Source of the DNA: Littorina saxatilis
Lineage: Eukaryota; Mollusca; Gastropoda; Littorinimorpha; Littorinidae
Assembly (NCBI RefSeq): GCF_037325665.1
Contig: NC_090247.1
Coordinates: 24,297,680-24,361,679 of the forward strand
DNA length: 64,000 nt
Direction of reading: 5' to 3'
A program made the position numbers and the translations under genes. How positions within the stretch are numbered: the stretch's first letter is position 1; each line of letters starts with the position of its first letter. The notes under the pieces were generated by a model. The model searched no databases, was not told the origin of the DNA, and saw nothing but the letters and a program-made list of their open reading frames with translations. Positions 45,256 through 55,227 of this stretch are shown here, one piece after another.

Positions 45256-45367
45256 CACCAAAACGAGGCGTCCGTTGGTGGTACAGACCATCCGGGAGGC
45301 CGCGCAAAAATAAATTCTTTGAAAAATGCTTGCTCTTTACGGAGGGCACCAAGGATGTTCTCAAGCG
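45256..45367 (+). CDS. Candidate orphan coding exon
   Basis: Open segment between acceptor-like agttctag and a good donor AAGCG/gtgagt. It reads PKRGVRWWYRPSGRPRKNKF and FEKCLLFTEGTKDVLKR. No partner exon was found on this strand and the product is unrecognised; it may be a transposon remnant. Confidence 0.25.
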
Positions 45368-45469
45368 GTGAGTGTTTAAACGAAAGGGTGTTTGTACTGT
45401 GTGTAAAAGCCTGACAGTGTCTGTGACCAGAAACGGATGGTTTACGGGAGGCTGTGTGTGCCTTTAACT

Positions 45470-45986
45470 CTCTTTATTTCATTTATCTCTCACTTCACAA
45501 ACACCTGGACACAACACATGACTGACCACAGGTTCTGTCACCATGCTTTCTCTATCACAAACAACACAGACAACTTCACTTCAATGAGAACAGACCTGTG
45601 ACCTCCAATCTTCTTTGTCCTTTCATCTCCCATTTGGCTTTGACCAGTCCACATCAGATGGCTGGATGTGTCTGAAGGTTAGGTCACTATACTTTTTCCA
45701 TCAAGCTTACCGCGTGACCAGTCGATCACTGCCTGTGTCTATGCTTTCTGTATCAACAAGGCAATAGAGCCAACTACAATCTATCACCATGCTTTTTGTG
45801 TTGACAAGATGATAAATCCAGCCATAATCTGTCCCTATATGCTTTCTGTGTCCGCCTGACAGTGTGAACATTTACTGACACTGTCGCTATATACGCTTTC
45901 TGTATCAACAAGATGTTAAGTCCATCCATAACCTTTCACGATGTTTTCTGTATCAGCCTGACAGTGTGAACATTCACTGCCTGTGT
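45470..45986 (-). other. Probable 3' UTR of the NUDT18-like gene
   Basis: Follows the stop at 45987. Imperfect repeats of gctttctgtatcaacaagat / cctgacagtgtgaacattca occur. A polyadenylation hexamer AATAAA (minus strand) lies at about 45473-45478. Confidence 0.5.
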
Positions 45987-46238
45987 CTATGCTTTCTGTA
46001 TGAGCATGACGGTGTGACAGTTCATTGCGTGGCGCAAGGCGTTGACGGAAGCCTGGTCGGTGAGCGCCACCCAGCGGTATGACATGTCTCTCAGCGACGG
46101 CAGTCCCCTGTTGGGCGGCAGTGACAGTGATGCCAGCGTGGTGATACAGATCCCGTCGTGTTGACCAGACAATCCGTCATGCTCCACTCCCAGAATGCCG
46201 TGCAAGGTGAGGTTGAACTTGTCACCGGATATCCCTTC
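45987..46238 (-). CDS. NUDT18: NUDT18-like exon 7 (stop)
   Basis: 84 codons including stop, acceptor ttgtgcag. Encodes GDKFNLTLHGILGVEHDGLS, GQHDGICITTLASLSL and ends TVMLIQKA. Confidence 0.9.
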   Translation of the reverse strand, partial: EGISGDKFNLTLHGILGVEHDGLSGQHDGICITTLASLSLPPNRGLPSLRDMSYRWVALTDQASVNALRHAMNCHTVMLIQKA

Positions 46239-49200
46239 CTGCACAAATGTTCACTGGAATATGACAGGGCATGGATTTTTGTACATGTATTTCGCATATT
46301 CCACCAGAGGCAGAAATATTTACTACTTGAAGGTTTATTTTTCTTTAAAAAAACACACACAAAAACACACACACACACACACACACAACCTGAAAGTCTT
46401 GTGAAAGAAGACAAGTCCAGGGGTACAGTGGAACCCCCCTTTTAAGACCTTAACAAATCTGAGAATGACACGGGTGTGTGACATGAATACCTCTCTGGGA
46501 GTCACATAAAGTGTGTCTGTCCTGACCTGGTTTCAAAGTCCAGTGATCTAGCCACTAAGCTAGCAGACAGACAGAGGAGAAAGCCAGTTACCCTGAGCAC
46601 AGAGTGTAGCGTGATGTTGAGCGAGGTGTCCTGGGGAGCGATGACGGTGGTGATGATGTGACTTACCCTGAGCACAGAGTGTAGCGTGATGTTGAGTGAT
46701 CTAGCCACTAAGCTAGCAGACAGAGGAGAAAGCCAGTTACCCTGAGCACAGAGTGTAGCGTGATGTTGAGTGATCTAGCCACTAAGCTAGCAGACAGAGG
46801 AGAAAGCCAGTTACCCTGAGCACAGAGTGTAGCGTGATGTTGAGTGATCTAGCCACTAAGCTAGCAGACAGAGGAGAAAGCCAGTTACCCTGAGCACAGA
46901 GTGTAGCGTGATGTCGAGTGATCTAGCCACTAAGCTAGCAGACAGAGGAGAAAGTGAGTTACCCTGAGCACAGAGTGTAGCGTGATGTTGAGTGATCTAG
47001 CCACTAAGCTAGCAGACAGCCAGAGAAGAAAGCCAGTTACCCTGAGCACAGAGTGTAGCGTGATGTTGAGTGATCTAGCCACTAAGCTAGCAGACAGAGG
47101 AGAAAGCCAGTTACCCCGAGCACAGAGTGTAGCGTGATGTTGAGTGATCTAGCCACTAAGCTAGCAGACAGCCAGAGAAGAAAGCCAGTTACCCTGAGCA
47201 CAGAGTGTAGCGTGATGTTGAGTGATCTAGCCACTAAGCTAGCAGACAGAGGAGAAAGCCAGTTACCCTGAGCACAGAGTGTAGCGTGATGTTGAGCGAG
47301 GTGTCGTGGGGAGAGATGACGGTGGTGATGATGTGAGGCCGCTCCTTGTTACTGGCCAGCATCCTCAGTCTGAAACATGAACAGGCAGCAACTTACACCA
47401 ACAGTCAGTAACATGCAGCAACAGTCAGTAACATGTAGCAACAGTCAGTAACATAAAGTAACATGCAGCAACAGTCATTAACATAAAGTAACATGCCTCA
47501 ACAGTCAGTAACACAAAGTAACATGCAGCCACAGTCAGTAGCATAAAGAAACATGCAGCAACAGTCAGTAACATGCAGCAACAGTCAGTAACATAAAGTA
47601 ACCTGCGGCAACAGTCAGTAACATAAAGTTACATGCAGCAACAGTCAGCAACATAAAGCTACATGCAGCAACAGTCAGTAATATAAAGAAACATGCAGCA
47701 ACAGTCAGTAACATGCAGCAACAGTCAGTAACATGCAGCAACAGTCAGTAACATAAAGTAACATGCAGCAAGTCAATAACATACAGTAACATTTGTTTGT
47801 TTGTTTGCTTAACGCCCAGCCGACCACGAAGGGCCATATCAGGGCGGTGCTGCTTTGACAACATACAGTAACATGCAGCAACAGTCAGTAACATAAAGTA
47901 ACATGCAGCAACAGTCAGTAACATAAAGAAACATGCAGCAATAGTCAGTAACAAAAAGAAACATGCAGCAACAGTCAGTAAAATAAAAAGACATGCAGCA
48001 ACAGTCGGTAACATAAAGTAGCACGCATCAACAGTCAGTAACATAAAGTAACATGCAGCAACAGTCAGTAACATAAAGAAACATGCAGCAACAGTCAGTA
48101 ACATGCAGCAACAGTCAGTAACATAAAGTAACATGCAGCAACAGTCAGTAACATAAAGAAACATGCAGCAAGTCTGTAACATAAAGTAACATGCAGCAAG
48201 TCAGTAACATAAAGTAACATGCAGCAACAGTCAGTAATATAAGTAACATGCTGCAGCAGTCAGTTACATAAAATAACATGCAGCAACAGACAGTAACATA
48301 CAGTAACATGCAGCAACTTACACCAAGACAGAAATACACACCAACAGACAGCATAATTATGTCAAGACAGCAACATGCAGCAACTTACATCAACCAGCAG
48401 CAACACACAATATCAATACACTGCCAGAGGTCAATGCAGGATTGACTGACATACATCCTTCCTCCGAAAGCGGCGTGTGGCTGCCTAAATGGCGGGGTAA
48501 AAACGGTCATACACGTAAAATTCCACTCGTGTAAAAACACGAGTGTACATGGGAGTTTCAGCCCACGAACGCAGAAGAAGAAGAAGAAGACTGACATACA
48601 AACACACACACAAACACATCTATAGAGACAAAGAGACACACACAGAGACAGACACAGTCACAGACACACACACACACACACAGACCCTCACCCTCCATTG
48701 TCGGCCAGGTCGGCGACCAGCACAAAGCGGTGTAGCAGCAGGGGGTGGGGGGTGAGGGTGGGTAGGAGGGGAGGGTGGAGGGGAGTGGACTCCAGTGAGT
48801 TCTTGTATTCCAGGGCCTGTTGGATCGGTGGGATGATGTCACCGGCACTGAAACACACACACATACAGAAGGGACCGATAAAAAGCTGCAAGGCTTAGGG
48901 TTAGGATATTAAGGTATCATCTAGTCCGGTGACTGGTCCACACTGGTACAAAGCTTGGGATCTTTATCGAGCGCGTGTGTGCACTGACAGGGATATTGGG
49001 TCACCGAGTGCACTGACAGGGATGTTGGGTCACTGAGTGCATTGACAGGGATGTTGGGTCACCGAGTGCACTGACAGGGATGTTGGGTCACCGAGTGCAC
49101 TGACAGGGATGTTGGGTCTCCGAGTGCACTGACAGGGATGTTGGGTCACCGAGTGCACTGACAGGGATGTTGGGTCATTGAGTGCACTGACAGGAATGTT

Positions 49201-49964
49201 GGGTCACCGAGTGCACTGACAGGGATGTTGGGTCACCGAGTGCACTGACAGGGATGTTGGGTCACCGAGTGCACTGACAGGGATGTTGGGTCACCGAATA
49301 GAGTCCACACAAAGTTGACTCTTGTGTTTGTAAATATAACTGTGTCAACTGCTTTCACAGCCAGCACTCTACCGACTGAATTATCTCCCCGCCCAAAGAA
49401 TCCTGTCCTTTCCACTACTACTATATATGATTAGACCAAACCCAAGTTACTTATTACACAGAACACTCACATTCAATAGCATGATACCACACCCATCACC
49501 CTTCAACCTATCTCTCCTTTCTAGACATGCGTAGTCATGGTAACGTACCGCAGCTCCACCTCCCCGTTGAGGATGGCGCTGACATCATAGAACTCTGCCT
49601 GCAATGATTCCTCGTCCGCCTCGGCCAGCGTCTTCAGCTGTCCCCCTGTCACACAGCACAGGTTGGGTCACCACACCGCCAACATGGGCTGGGAGGTCTG
49701 TGTGATTTGTGTGTGTGATTTGTGTGTGAGTGAGTACATGACTGCGTTAATGTGTGTAGATGAGAAGATGTTCGCATGTACACTCCAAGAGAAGAAAAAT
49801 GCAACCAATTTGAAACCATAATGTGAATAATGGCTTCAAAAAAAATAAAATAAAATAATACCAATGAATTTAATAAAACACTGTTACCGTACATTGTAAA
49901 CAAAAGCCTAACAAGCCACCAATACCAGCACTCGACTCTTAAGTAAGTAAACGAAACAATTCCA

Positions 49965-49995
<31 letters not shown>

Positions 49996-52900
49996 ACCCT
50001 GTCTAAACAAATGATCCTGTTTCAGAAGCAACCCTACCTGTGACGACCCCAAAGAAGGAAAGCCGCATCCAGCGAGCACAGCCAAAGTGAACATGCAGCA
50101 AGGTCACGATGTCACAGTCCAGTCCCGCCTCCTCCTTCACCTCTCTCTTGGCCCCTTCCTGTGGATAGTCAAAGTCAGTCAACAATAAGTCTCCTGGCCC
50201 ATTTCTGTGGATAGTCAAAGTCAGTCAATGATCTCTCTTGCCCCTTCCTGTGGATAGTCAATGTCAGTCAACAATAAATCTCCTGGCCCATTTCTGTGGA
50301 TAGTCAATGTCAGTCAACAATAAGTCTCCTGGCCCATTTCTGTGGATAGTCAAAGTCAGTCAATGATCTCTCTTGCCCCTTCCTGTGGATAGTCAATGTC
50401 AGTCAACAATAAATCTCCTGGCCCATTTCTGTGGATAGTCAATGTCAGTCAACAATAAGTCTCCTGGCCCATTTCTGTGGATAGTCAAAGTCAGTCAATA
50501 ATAACTCTCCTGGCCCATTTCTGTGGATAGTCAAAGTCAGTCAATGATCTCTCAAGGGACACAGGTGAATGACAAGAGACGTACCACCTGTGTCTCGTTG
50601 TGTTCCAGCCTACCGGCGGGGAGATACCACATCCTGTGACAGGGGTGTAAGGGTAAGGGTGAGAGACAAGATATGTACGTACCACCAGTGTCTCGTTGCG
50701 TTCCAGCCTACCAGCGGGGAGATACCACATCCCGTGACAGCTTTCCTTGGCTTCCTGCACCAGCAGCACCTGGCCGTTCTTGTTGAAGAGGATCGTCATG
50801 ACGATGTAGCCCGTGTTCACCTTGGTCCTGGGAACAAATTGCACTGCCAGCAAATCAACACGTGTTATCTTCATTATCACTTAAACCGTGCAAACCACAC
50901 ATGCACACACACGCACACAAACACACGCACAATCACACACACGGAGTGGGCAAGAGAGAGAAGATTCTAGGACACTTTCCCCCTGGATTTTTTCCCCCCT
51001 GACTTTATCCCCCCGAATTCTTCCACCCTGATTTTTTCCCCCCGTGACATTTTCCCCCTGAGACTTTTTCCCCCCGTGACTTTTCCCCCCTGGGGCACTT
51101 TCCCCCGTTACTCTTTCCCCCCTTGACTCTTTCCGTTATTTTATTATTTCTATTTTAATTTTTTTGTTAATGCTTATAATGCTTAATTTTTTTATAAAAT
51201 GAATAAATAAAATGTGTATTCTTACACATGTGTGGTTCCTACTTTTAATTCAGCAGCTTTGGTTTAAAACACGTACATTCACAAACATACACATCTAAAA
51301 GAGTCTAAAATAGTCTAAAAGAAAACACTGTATGCCGCGAAATGCGCTGGTTAGAGTCTTGGTATTTCCTTCTTGTGTGTGGCGGAGGATGACGAGCGAC
51401 GTGTTGAGCAATCTCTGCTACGTTCACATCTAGAAGCGTCTAAAAGAAAACATTGTGTGCAATTCCAAGTAGGTATGTGTCAAGGTTTCAGTTGTCATAT
51501 GACCGAACGAGCCGCAAAACGCGCTCGTTAGAGTCTTTGTATTTCCTTCTTTTGGGTGGTGGAGGATGACCAACGATGTGTTGAGCAATCTCTGCTCGGC
51601 CAGCTGCTTCCTCTCTTCTGAGAACTTCCAGGAACTTCCAGAAGTTGGGGTGATGCGCTCCAACGTTTAACTGGAATCCTGTGACAAGCCAGACTGCCCC
51701 CTGTGACAAGCCAGACAATGCCGTTGAAAGAAGTCTTTGAGGCGGTTCCTCCGTTTCTTCAGCTCGGCGCCTCAGTGAACTCCTCACTGCCATAATTTCT
51801 TCTGTGTGACTCAGGAAGATGGTTGTGTTCATTGACTTCCTTCTGCACCATTGTCTCAAACAAATGGATCTTGGCCTTGCAACCGCCCATCTTTCTTCTC
51901 TCACACTCCCTGCTTTGCTTTCCACCTGCCAAATCCTTCTGTTTTAAATATATGTATTTCTTGTCAACAACGCATCTTGCTCCTCTCTCTGTTGTTTTGA
52001 AATCGGCCTCTCTTTGTTATCCATTTTGCAGAATAGTGGCAATCAAGTTGACAGTCACGGATACTGATATCGCAGATTTATCATTCACGCATTCACAGAT
52101 TTCATTTACAGTGGCTAACAACACTGCTCACTTCTCACGTGAAAATACAAGTGTACGAATGATTTGTAAAGGGGTGGAAATGTTTGTGTCTAACACTGCT
52201 CACTTCTCACGTGATAATACAAACGTGCGACCAATTTGTAAAGGGGTGGAAATGTTTGTGTCTTCTCACGTGATCATCAATTGATATAAAAAAAACATTG
52301 CTAAAAATTCACAAGGGGGAAAGAGTCACGGGGGAAATAGTCCGAGGGGGAAAAGTCACGGGTGGAAAGAGTCCCAGGGGGAAAAAGTCACGGGGGGAAA
52401 TAATCCGGGTGGAAGAATTCGGGGGGATAAAGTCAGGGGGGAAAAAATCCAGGGGGAAAGTGCCCTGATAGGGAGAAATTGTTAGAAAAAGCGATGACCC
52501 ATGCACATTTAAATATGAATCCTCATCAGTATGTACAGTGGGGTGGGGGGGGGGGGGGGGGGTGGGGGGGGTGGGGGGGGGGGGGGGGGGGGTGGTGACA
52601 CATGTGGGAACATCGCTGGCAGTGCAAATATAGGACTGAAAACAGGTGAAAAAGTGAAACTCTTATAGCTGCTCATTTAAATCCCCCTAATACTATACAG
52701 TGGAAACCCACTATTAGGACCACCCAATTTCACAACGTCTGCAACATAAACCTCCAATATTACTGTTTAGATTCCCTTTTTAGGACCTGATTTTTCTCAA
52801 ATTTGTGGAGATCTTAAAAGGAGGAGGGGGAGGGGGGGGGGTCCATTTGAGCAGAAGCACACATGGTTGAGACAGACCTGTTTACCCCCATAAGTGTTTT

Positions 52901-53582
52901 GGAGTAATGCTCAGCCCCAAAAATAGTAATCCTGGCACAAAAATAGTAATCATCCAGCATTCGTCGCCAATTACAACGCACATGACAACTGTGTCTGCGA
53001 AACGCAATCATGCACATATATCCATCATTCACAAACAAAACACATCAGTCAGTTTTTGTGGTCATCATAATTTCAAAGAAGATCACATCAAAAGCACATG
53101 CATCACTGATTCTTTTTCTTTTGCTCGTAGTAGGCCTTTTTCAGTGTGTCAAGCGCTTCTCTACTGTACTTGAGCTTGCCGAATGAGTGAGGGCGAGACT
53201 TCACCACTAGAATAAGGCTCTCCAGCATCTCATCAGACAGATCTCTGGTCAGTCCTGTGCTTTTTCACCCCATTTTGCCATTGACAAAAACAATGCCAAA
53301 CATGTGAATGGATAAAAAAAAATAAAAAAAAAAATTATTTTTTTTTTTTTTACATTTTTTTTTATTTATGAAAATCGTAGTCTTGACACGGATAGCAGAA
53401 TGGCGTATTTTTTGCAGAAAATCGTAATAAATTACGCCAAAATCGTAAGGGTAAACAGGTCTGTTGAGAGGGAACTCACGGGCATCCTTCCTTTTGAAGT
53501 CGATGGTGTTGACGGGGACGGGCTGACCGGCCAGCAGCTTGCCGAGGTCTTTGGTCACATGGTCCTGCTGCTCCTCCGCCAT
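45987..53582 (-). CDS. NUDT18: NUDT18-like Nudix hydrolase, complete (7 exons)
   Basis: Minus-strand exons: 53582-53480, 50843-50683, 50158-50038, 49645-49549, 48847-48692, 47369-47267, 46238-45987. All splice phases agree; the sum is 993 nt, 330 aa, close to the 323 aa of human NUDT18 as I recall it. The core reads YIVMTILFNKNGQVLLVQEA, MWYLPAGRLERNETLVEGAK and REVKEEAGLDCDI: the Nudix box G-x5-E-x7-REVxEEAG is complete, with the intron inside it. C-terminal match: KTLAEADEESLQAEFYDV and HDGICITTLASLSL. Family role: cytosolic hydrolysis of 8-oxo-(d)GDP and related diphosphates to monophosphates, which cleans nucleotide pools. Odd: three of its exon boundaries are tandemly duplicated, and its first ATG overlaps another candidate reading frame. 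Confidence 0.92.
46544..47270 (-). repeat. 74-78-bp minisatellite carrying the exon 6 donor, ~10 copies
   Basis: Read on the minus strand, each unit has the last ~29 exon nt (CTCAACATCACGCTACACTC...), the donor CTCAGG/gtaactggc and intron sequence ending gcttagtggctagatcact. Donor copies lie near 46587, 46661, 46735, 46809, 46883, 46957, 47036, 47110, 47187 and 47262. The copy at about 46587-46660 retains more exon sequence (HIITTVIAPQDTSLNIT). Confidence 0.93.
47267..47369 (-). CDS. NUDT18: NUDT18-like exon 6
   Basis: 103 nt, acceptor catgtttcag, donor CTCAGG/gtaact. Encodes LRMLASNKERPHIITTVISP and HDTSLNITLHSVLR. Its 3' part plus donor is repeated ten times downstream (46587-47270). Confidence 0.88.
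47395..48330. repeat. ~15/30-bp minisatellite, >25 copies
   Basis: Themes acatgcagcaacagtcagta and acataaagta alternate through the NUDT18-like intron. Interrupted at 47793-47859 by a SINE2 tail. Confidence 0.95.
47793..47859 (-). mobile_element. 67-bp tail-only SINE2 insertion
   Basis: (TTTG)n then GCTTAACGCCCAGCCGACCA ... GGTGCTGCTTTGAC. Perfect 15-bp duplication aacatacagtaacat at 47778-47792 and 47860-47874. Confidence 0.92.
48456..48588 (+). mobile_element. 5'-truncated SINE1 (133 bp)
   Basis: Carries the SINE1 3' half ending CCCACGAACGCAGAAGAAGA. 12-bp duplication gactgacataca at 48444-48455 and 48589-48600. Confidence 0.92.
48692..48847 (-). CDS. NUDT18: NUDT18-like exon 5
   Basis: 156 nt, acceptor tttcag, donor GGAGG/gtgagg. 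Encodes AGDIIPPIQQALEYKNSLES, a Pro/Leu-rich stretch and HRFVLVADLADNGG. Confidence 0.85.
48980..49300. repeat. 29-bp minisatellite, ~11 copies
   Basis: Unit gtgcactgacagggatgttg + ggtcaccga. It is followed at 49300-49400 by a decayed tRNA-like SINE head (minus strand), so the array probably grew inside an old SINE1. Confidence 0.93.
49549..49645 (-). CDS. NUDT18: NUDT18-like exon 4
   Basis: 97 nt, acceptor gtgtgacag, donor TGCG/gtacgt. Encodes GGQLKTLAEADEESLQAEFY, equivalent to GGILKTSKEADAESLQAAWY in the human protein as I recall it. Confidence 0.9.
50038..50158 (-). CDS. NUDT18: NUDT18-like exon 3 (second half of Nudix box)
   Basis: 121 nt, acceptor atccacag, donor CACAG/gtaggg. Starts EGAKREVKEEAGLDCDI, with the catalytic Glu residues of the Nudix box. 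Its acceptor is present in nine tandem copies (50161-50530). Confidence 0.93.
50159..50545 (-). repeat. ~45-bp minisatellite carrying the Nudix-exon acceptor, 9 copies
   Basis: The acceptor phrase GACTATCCACAG (minus) recurs with gtggatag at 50161, 50207, 50250, 50296, 50342, 50385, 50431, 50477 and 50523. Alternate units carry the exon start GAAGGGGCAAGAG or AAATGGGCCAGGAG. Only the copy at 50161 leads into the intact exon. Confidence 0.92.
50575..50640 (-). repeat. Partial second copy of NUDT18-like exon 2 end
   Basis: Repeats the codons for MWYLPAGRLE with changes, plus the GTACGT donor, about 100 bp downstream of the real donor at 50682. Confidence 0.85.
50683..50843 (-). CDS. NUDT18: NUDT18-like exon 2 (core and first half of Nudix box)
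   Basis: 161 nt. Acceptor gctggcag gives LQFVPRTKVNTGYIV in phase; a second AG 16 nt inside would shift the frame. Donor GGTG/gtacgt. Ends MWYLPAGRLERNETLV. The last ~50 nt plus donor are duplicated at about 50575-50640. Confidence 0.92.
50968..52480. mobile_element. Mutator-like (MULE) element, internally deleted
   Basis: About 160-bp terminal inverted repeats made of C-run phrases (CACTTTCCCCCTGGATTTTT and its complement at 52440-52465). A minus-strand remnant at 51488-51925 encodes ...HHPNFWKFLEVLRREEAAGR and KRRKYKDSNERVLRLV, as in the C-terminal part of FLYWCH-type MULE transposases. A 9-bp target duplication was not certain (gagaagatt / gagaaattg). It lies in NUDT18-like intron 1. Confidence 0.7.
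52540..52594. repeat. Poly-G tract
   Basis: G runs broken by single T; could form G-quadruplexes on the + strand. Confidence 0.9.
52698..52845. mobile_element. MITE, CAGTGGAA family, decayed right end
   Basis: Left end CAGTGGAAACCCACTATTAG after TA; the right end is obscured by a G-rich expansion (52821-52840). Confidence 0.6.
53103..53254 (-). CDS. Terminal exon of an unrecognised protein, inside NUDT18-like intron 1
   Basis: Acceptor gcacag, then 49 codons and a stop: LTRDLSDEMLESLILVVKSR, PHSFGKLKYSREALDTLKKA, YYEQKKKNQ-stop. Codon-like and hydrophilic, with a basic helical end. It needs one nt from an upstream exon (phase 1). Candidate partners are the exons at 53608-55550. No family recognised. 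Confidence 0.5.
53480..53582 (-). CDS. NUDT18: NUDT18-like exon 1 (start codon)
   Basis: ATG at 53582; encodes MAEEQQDHVTKDLGKLLAGQ and VNTIDFKRKDA, donor GCCC/gtgagt, phase 1. In-frame stops lie upstream of the ATG, which supports this start. Confidence 0.8.
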
Positions 53583-53607
53583 CCTGCCGCGGACCAGGCC
53601 TGCACAC

Positions 53608-55135
53608 TGTGTTCAGGGACAGATTGTAAGACTCTTGAGGCGTCAGCCTGAAATCTCAATACTTGAGTAATAAATAAAGATTGATTGAAAATCAAAAAAC
53701 AAGAAAGGGAGGTTGTTGGAACGTTTGTTATTGACAAAACAATACATTCACAGATATTTCGACCCAACGGTCTTTTAAGTGAACAGACAAACACATATTC
53801 ACACAAAACTTGTCTTGATAGAATCAGTTTTTGCCCACTCGTCAGGAAGCCGAGCGAATGAATGATTGTATGATGAAATGAATGACGTAGAAAGAGAATT
53901 TCATTTTCATTTTAATTTAAAAAATCTTTTATTTCATCATACAATCATTCATTCGCTCGGCTTCCTGATTCTATCAAGATAAGTTTTGTGTGAATATTTG
54001 TTTGCCTCAGACCTGGGAACCCCTGTTTTGCACTTGGAGTATTCTCAAACAAACTTGGTGTATTTTCAGAAAAATGAGCGTACTCCACACAGCATATGAA
54101 CATCCATGATTAAAGCATGCTTCACACAAGTTTACCTATACATTTAAATCTCAAACAGAATGAGGCAGAGCGATGTTAAGATATCAAAACAAATGCTTTT
54201 TTTCAATGTTTACTGACAAAAACTGTGATCATGTGTCAAAATACTGGATCGCCTTCGAGATGGGCTTGTGAAGAAATGTCTAGGGATGTTTCTGGTCGTA
54301 TTTTTTTCCCACTGACCGTACTGATTGTATTCTAGACAATCATGCGTACACAATACGGCGAAATCGTATGGGTTCCCAGGTCTGTTGCCTGTTCACTTAA
54401 AAGACCGTTGGGTCGAAATATCTGTGAATGTATTGTTTTGTCAATAACAAACGTTCCAACAACCTACCTTTCTTGTTTTTTTTATTCTTAATTTTGGTAC
54501 GTTGGCAGTCTCTTTGTTTTTAGATTTAAAGATTGATTGTTCATTCTTTTGTTCTCTCTCTCATCCTAATACAGCCTTTATGTGTGTATGTTTTTGGGTA
54601 CGGGCCTATGATCGAGACGCTTACACACGCACACACATGTGTAAGTTCGTTTGTGTGTGTACTCATGCACTCGTGTGTGTGTGTGTGGTGAATGTCGATT
54701 CTCCTGTTAGGCTAAGGGAGACGACTCCCATATATTCCCCCTGTACTGGGAGTGTTGAGCCATCTCCCCCCTTTCCCCGTCGCGATATAACCTTCGTGGT
54801 TGAAAACGACGTTAAACACCAAATAAAGAAAAGAAAAACACAGTGGTGGGTAAGACAGATAGATTCAAGAGACAAGACAACAAGACGTACCTTTTGGATC
54901 TCCAAACGGTCTTCAAAGTTTTCGGAGACTTGCAACAGCCTGAAACGGTGAGTCTGTTTAGGGCATTTAAGCTTAGCTTCCCCCGGGGAGCTCAGCAGTA
55001 TTCCCATGTTACGATAATGTAGCAAGCGCAAGGCGGCTGGGCATACCCCAGCGGCAGTGCGTGTTTAAATCTGTTGTGTGTTTTGTGCGTACCATCCTGT
55101 CAACCGTATTGTTCTATGTAAAGCTCAGTTTTCAC

Positions 55136-55227
<92 letters not shown>

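Noticed and set aside
45256-45367. Confident gene on the + strand beyond the NUDT18-like 3' end
   Set aside because: Only one exon-like segment and no partner; kept as a low-confidence candidate.
47395-48330. ORFs rich in LLYVTDCCCM repeats (membrane-protein-like)
   Set aside because: Reading of a 30-bp minisatellite in a NUDT18-like intron.
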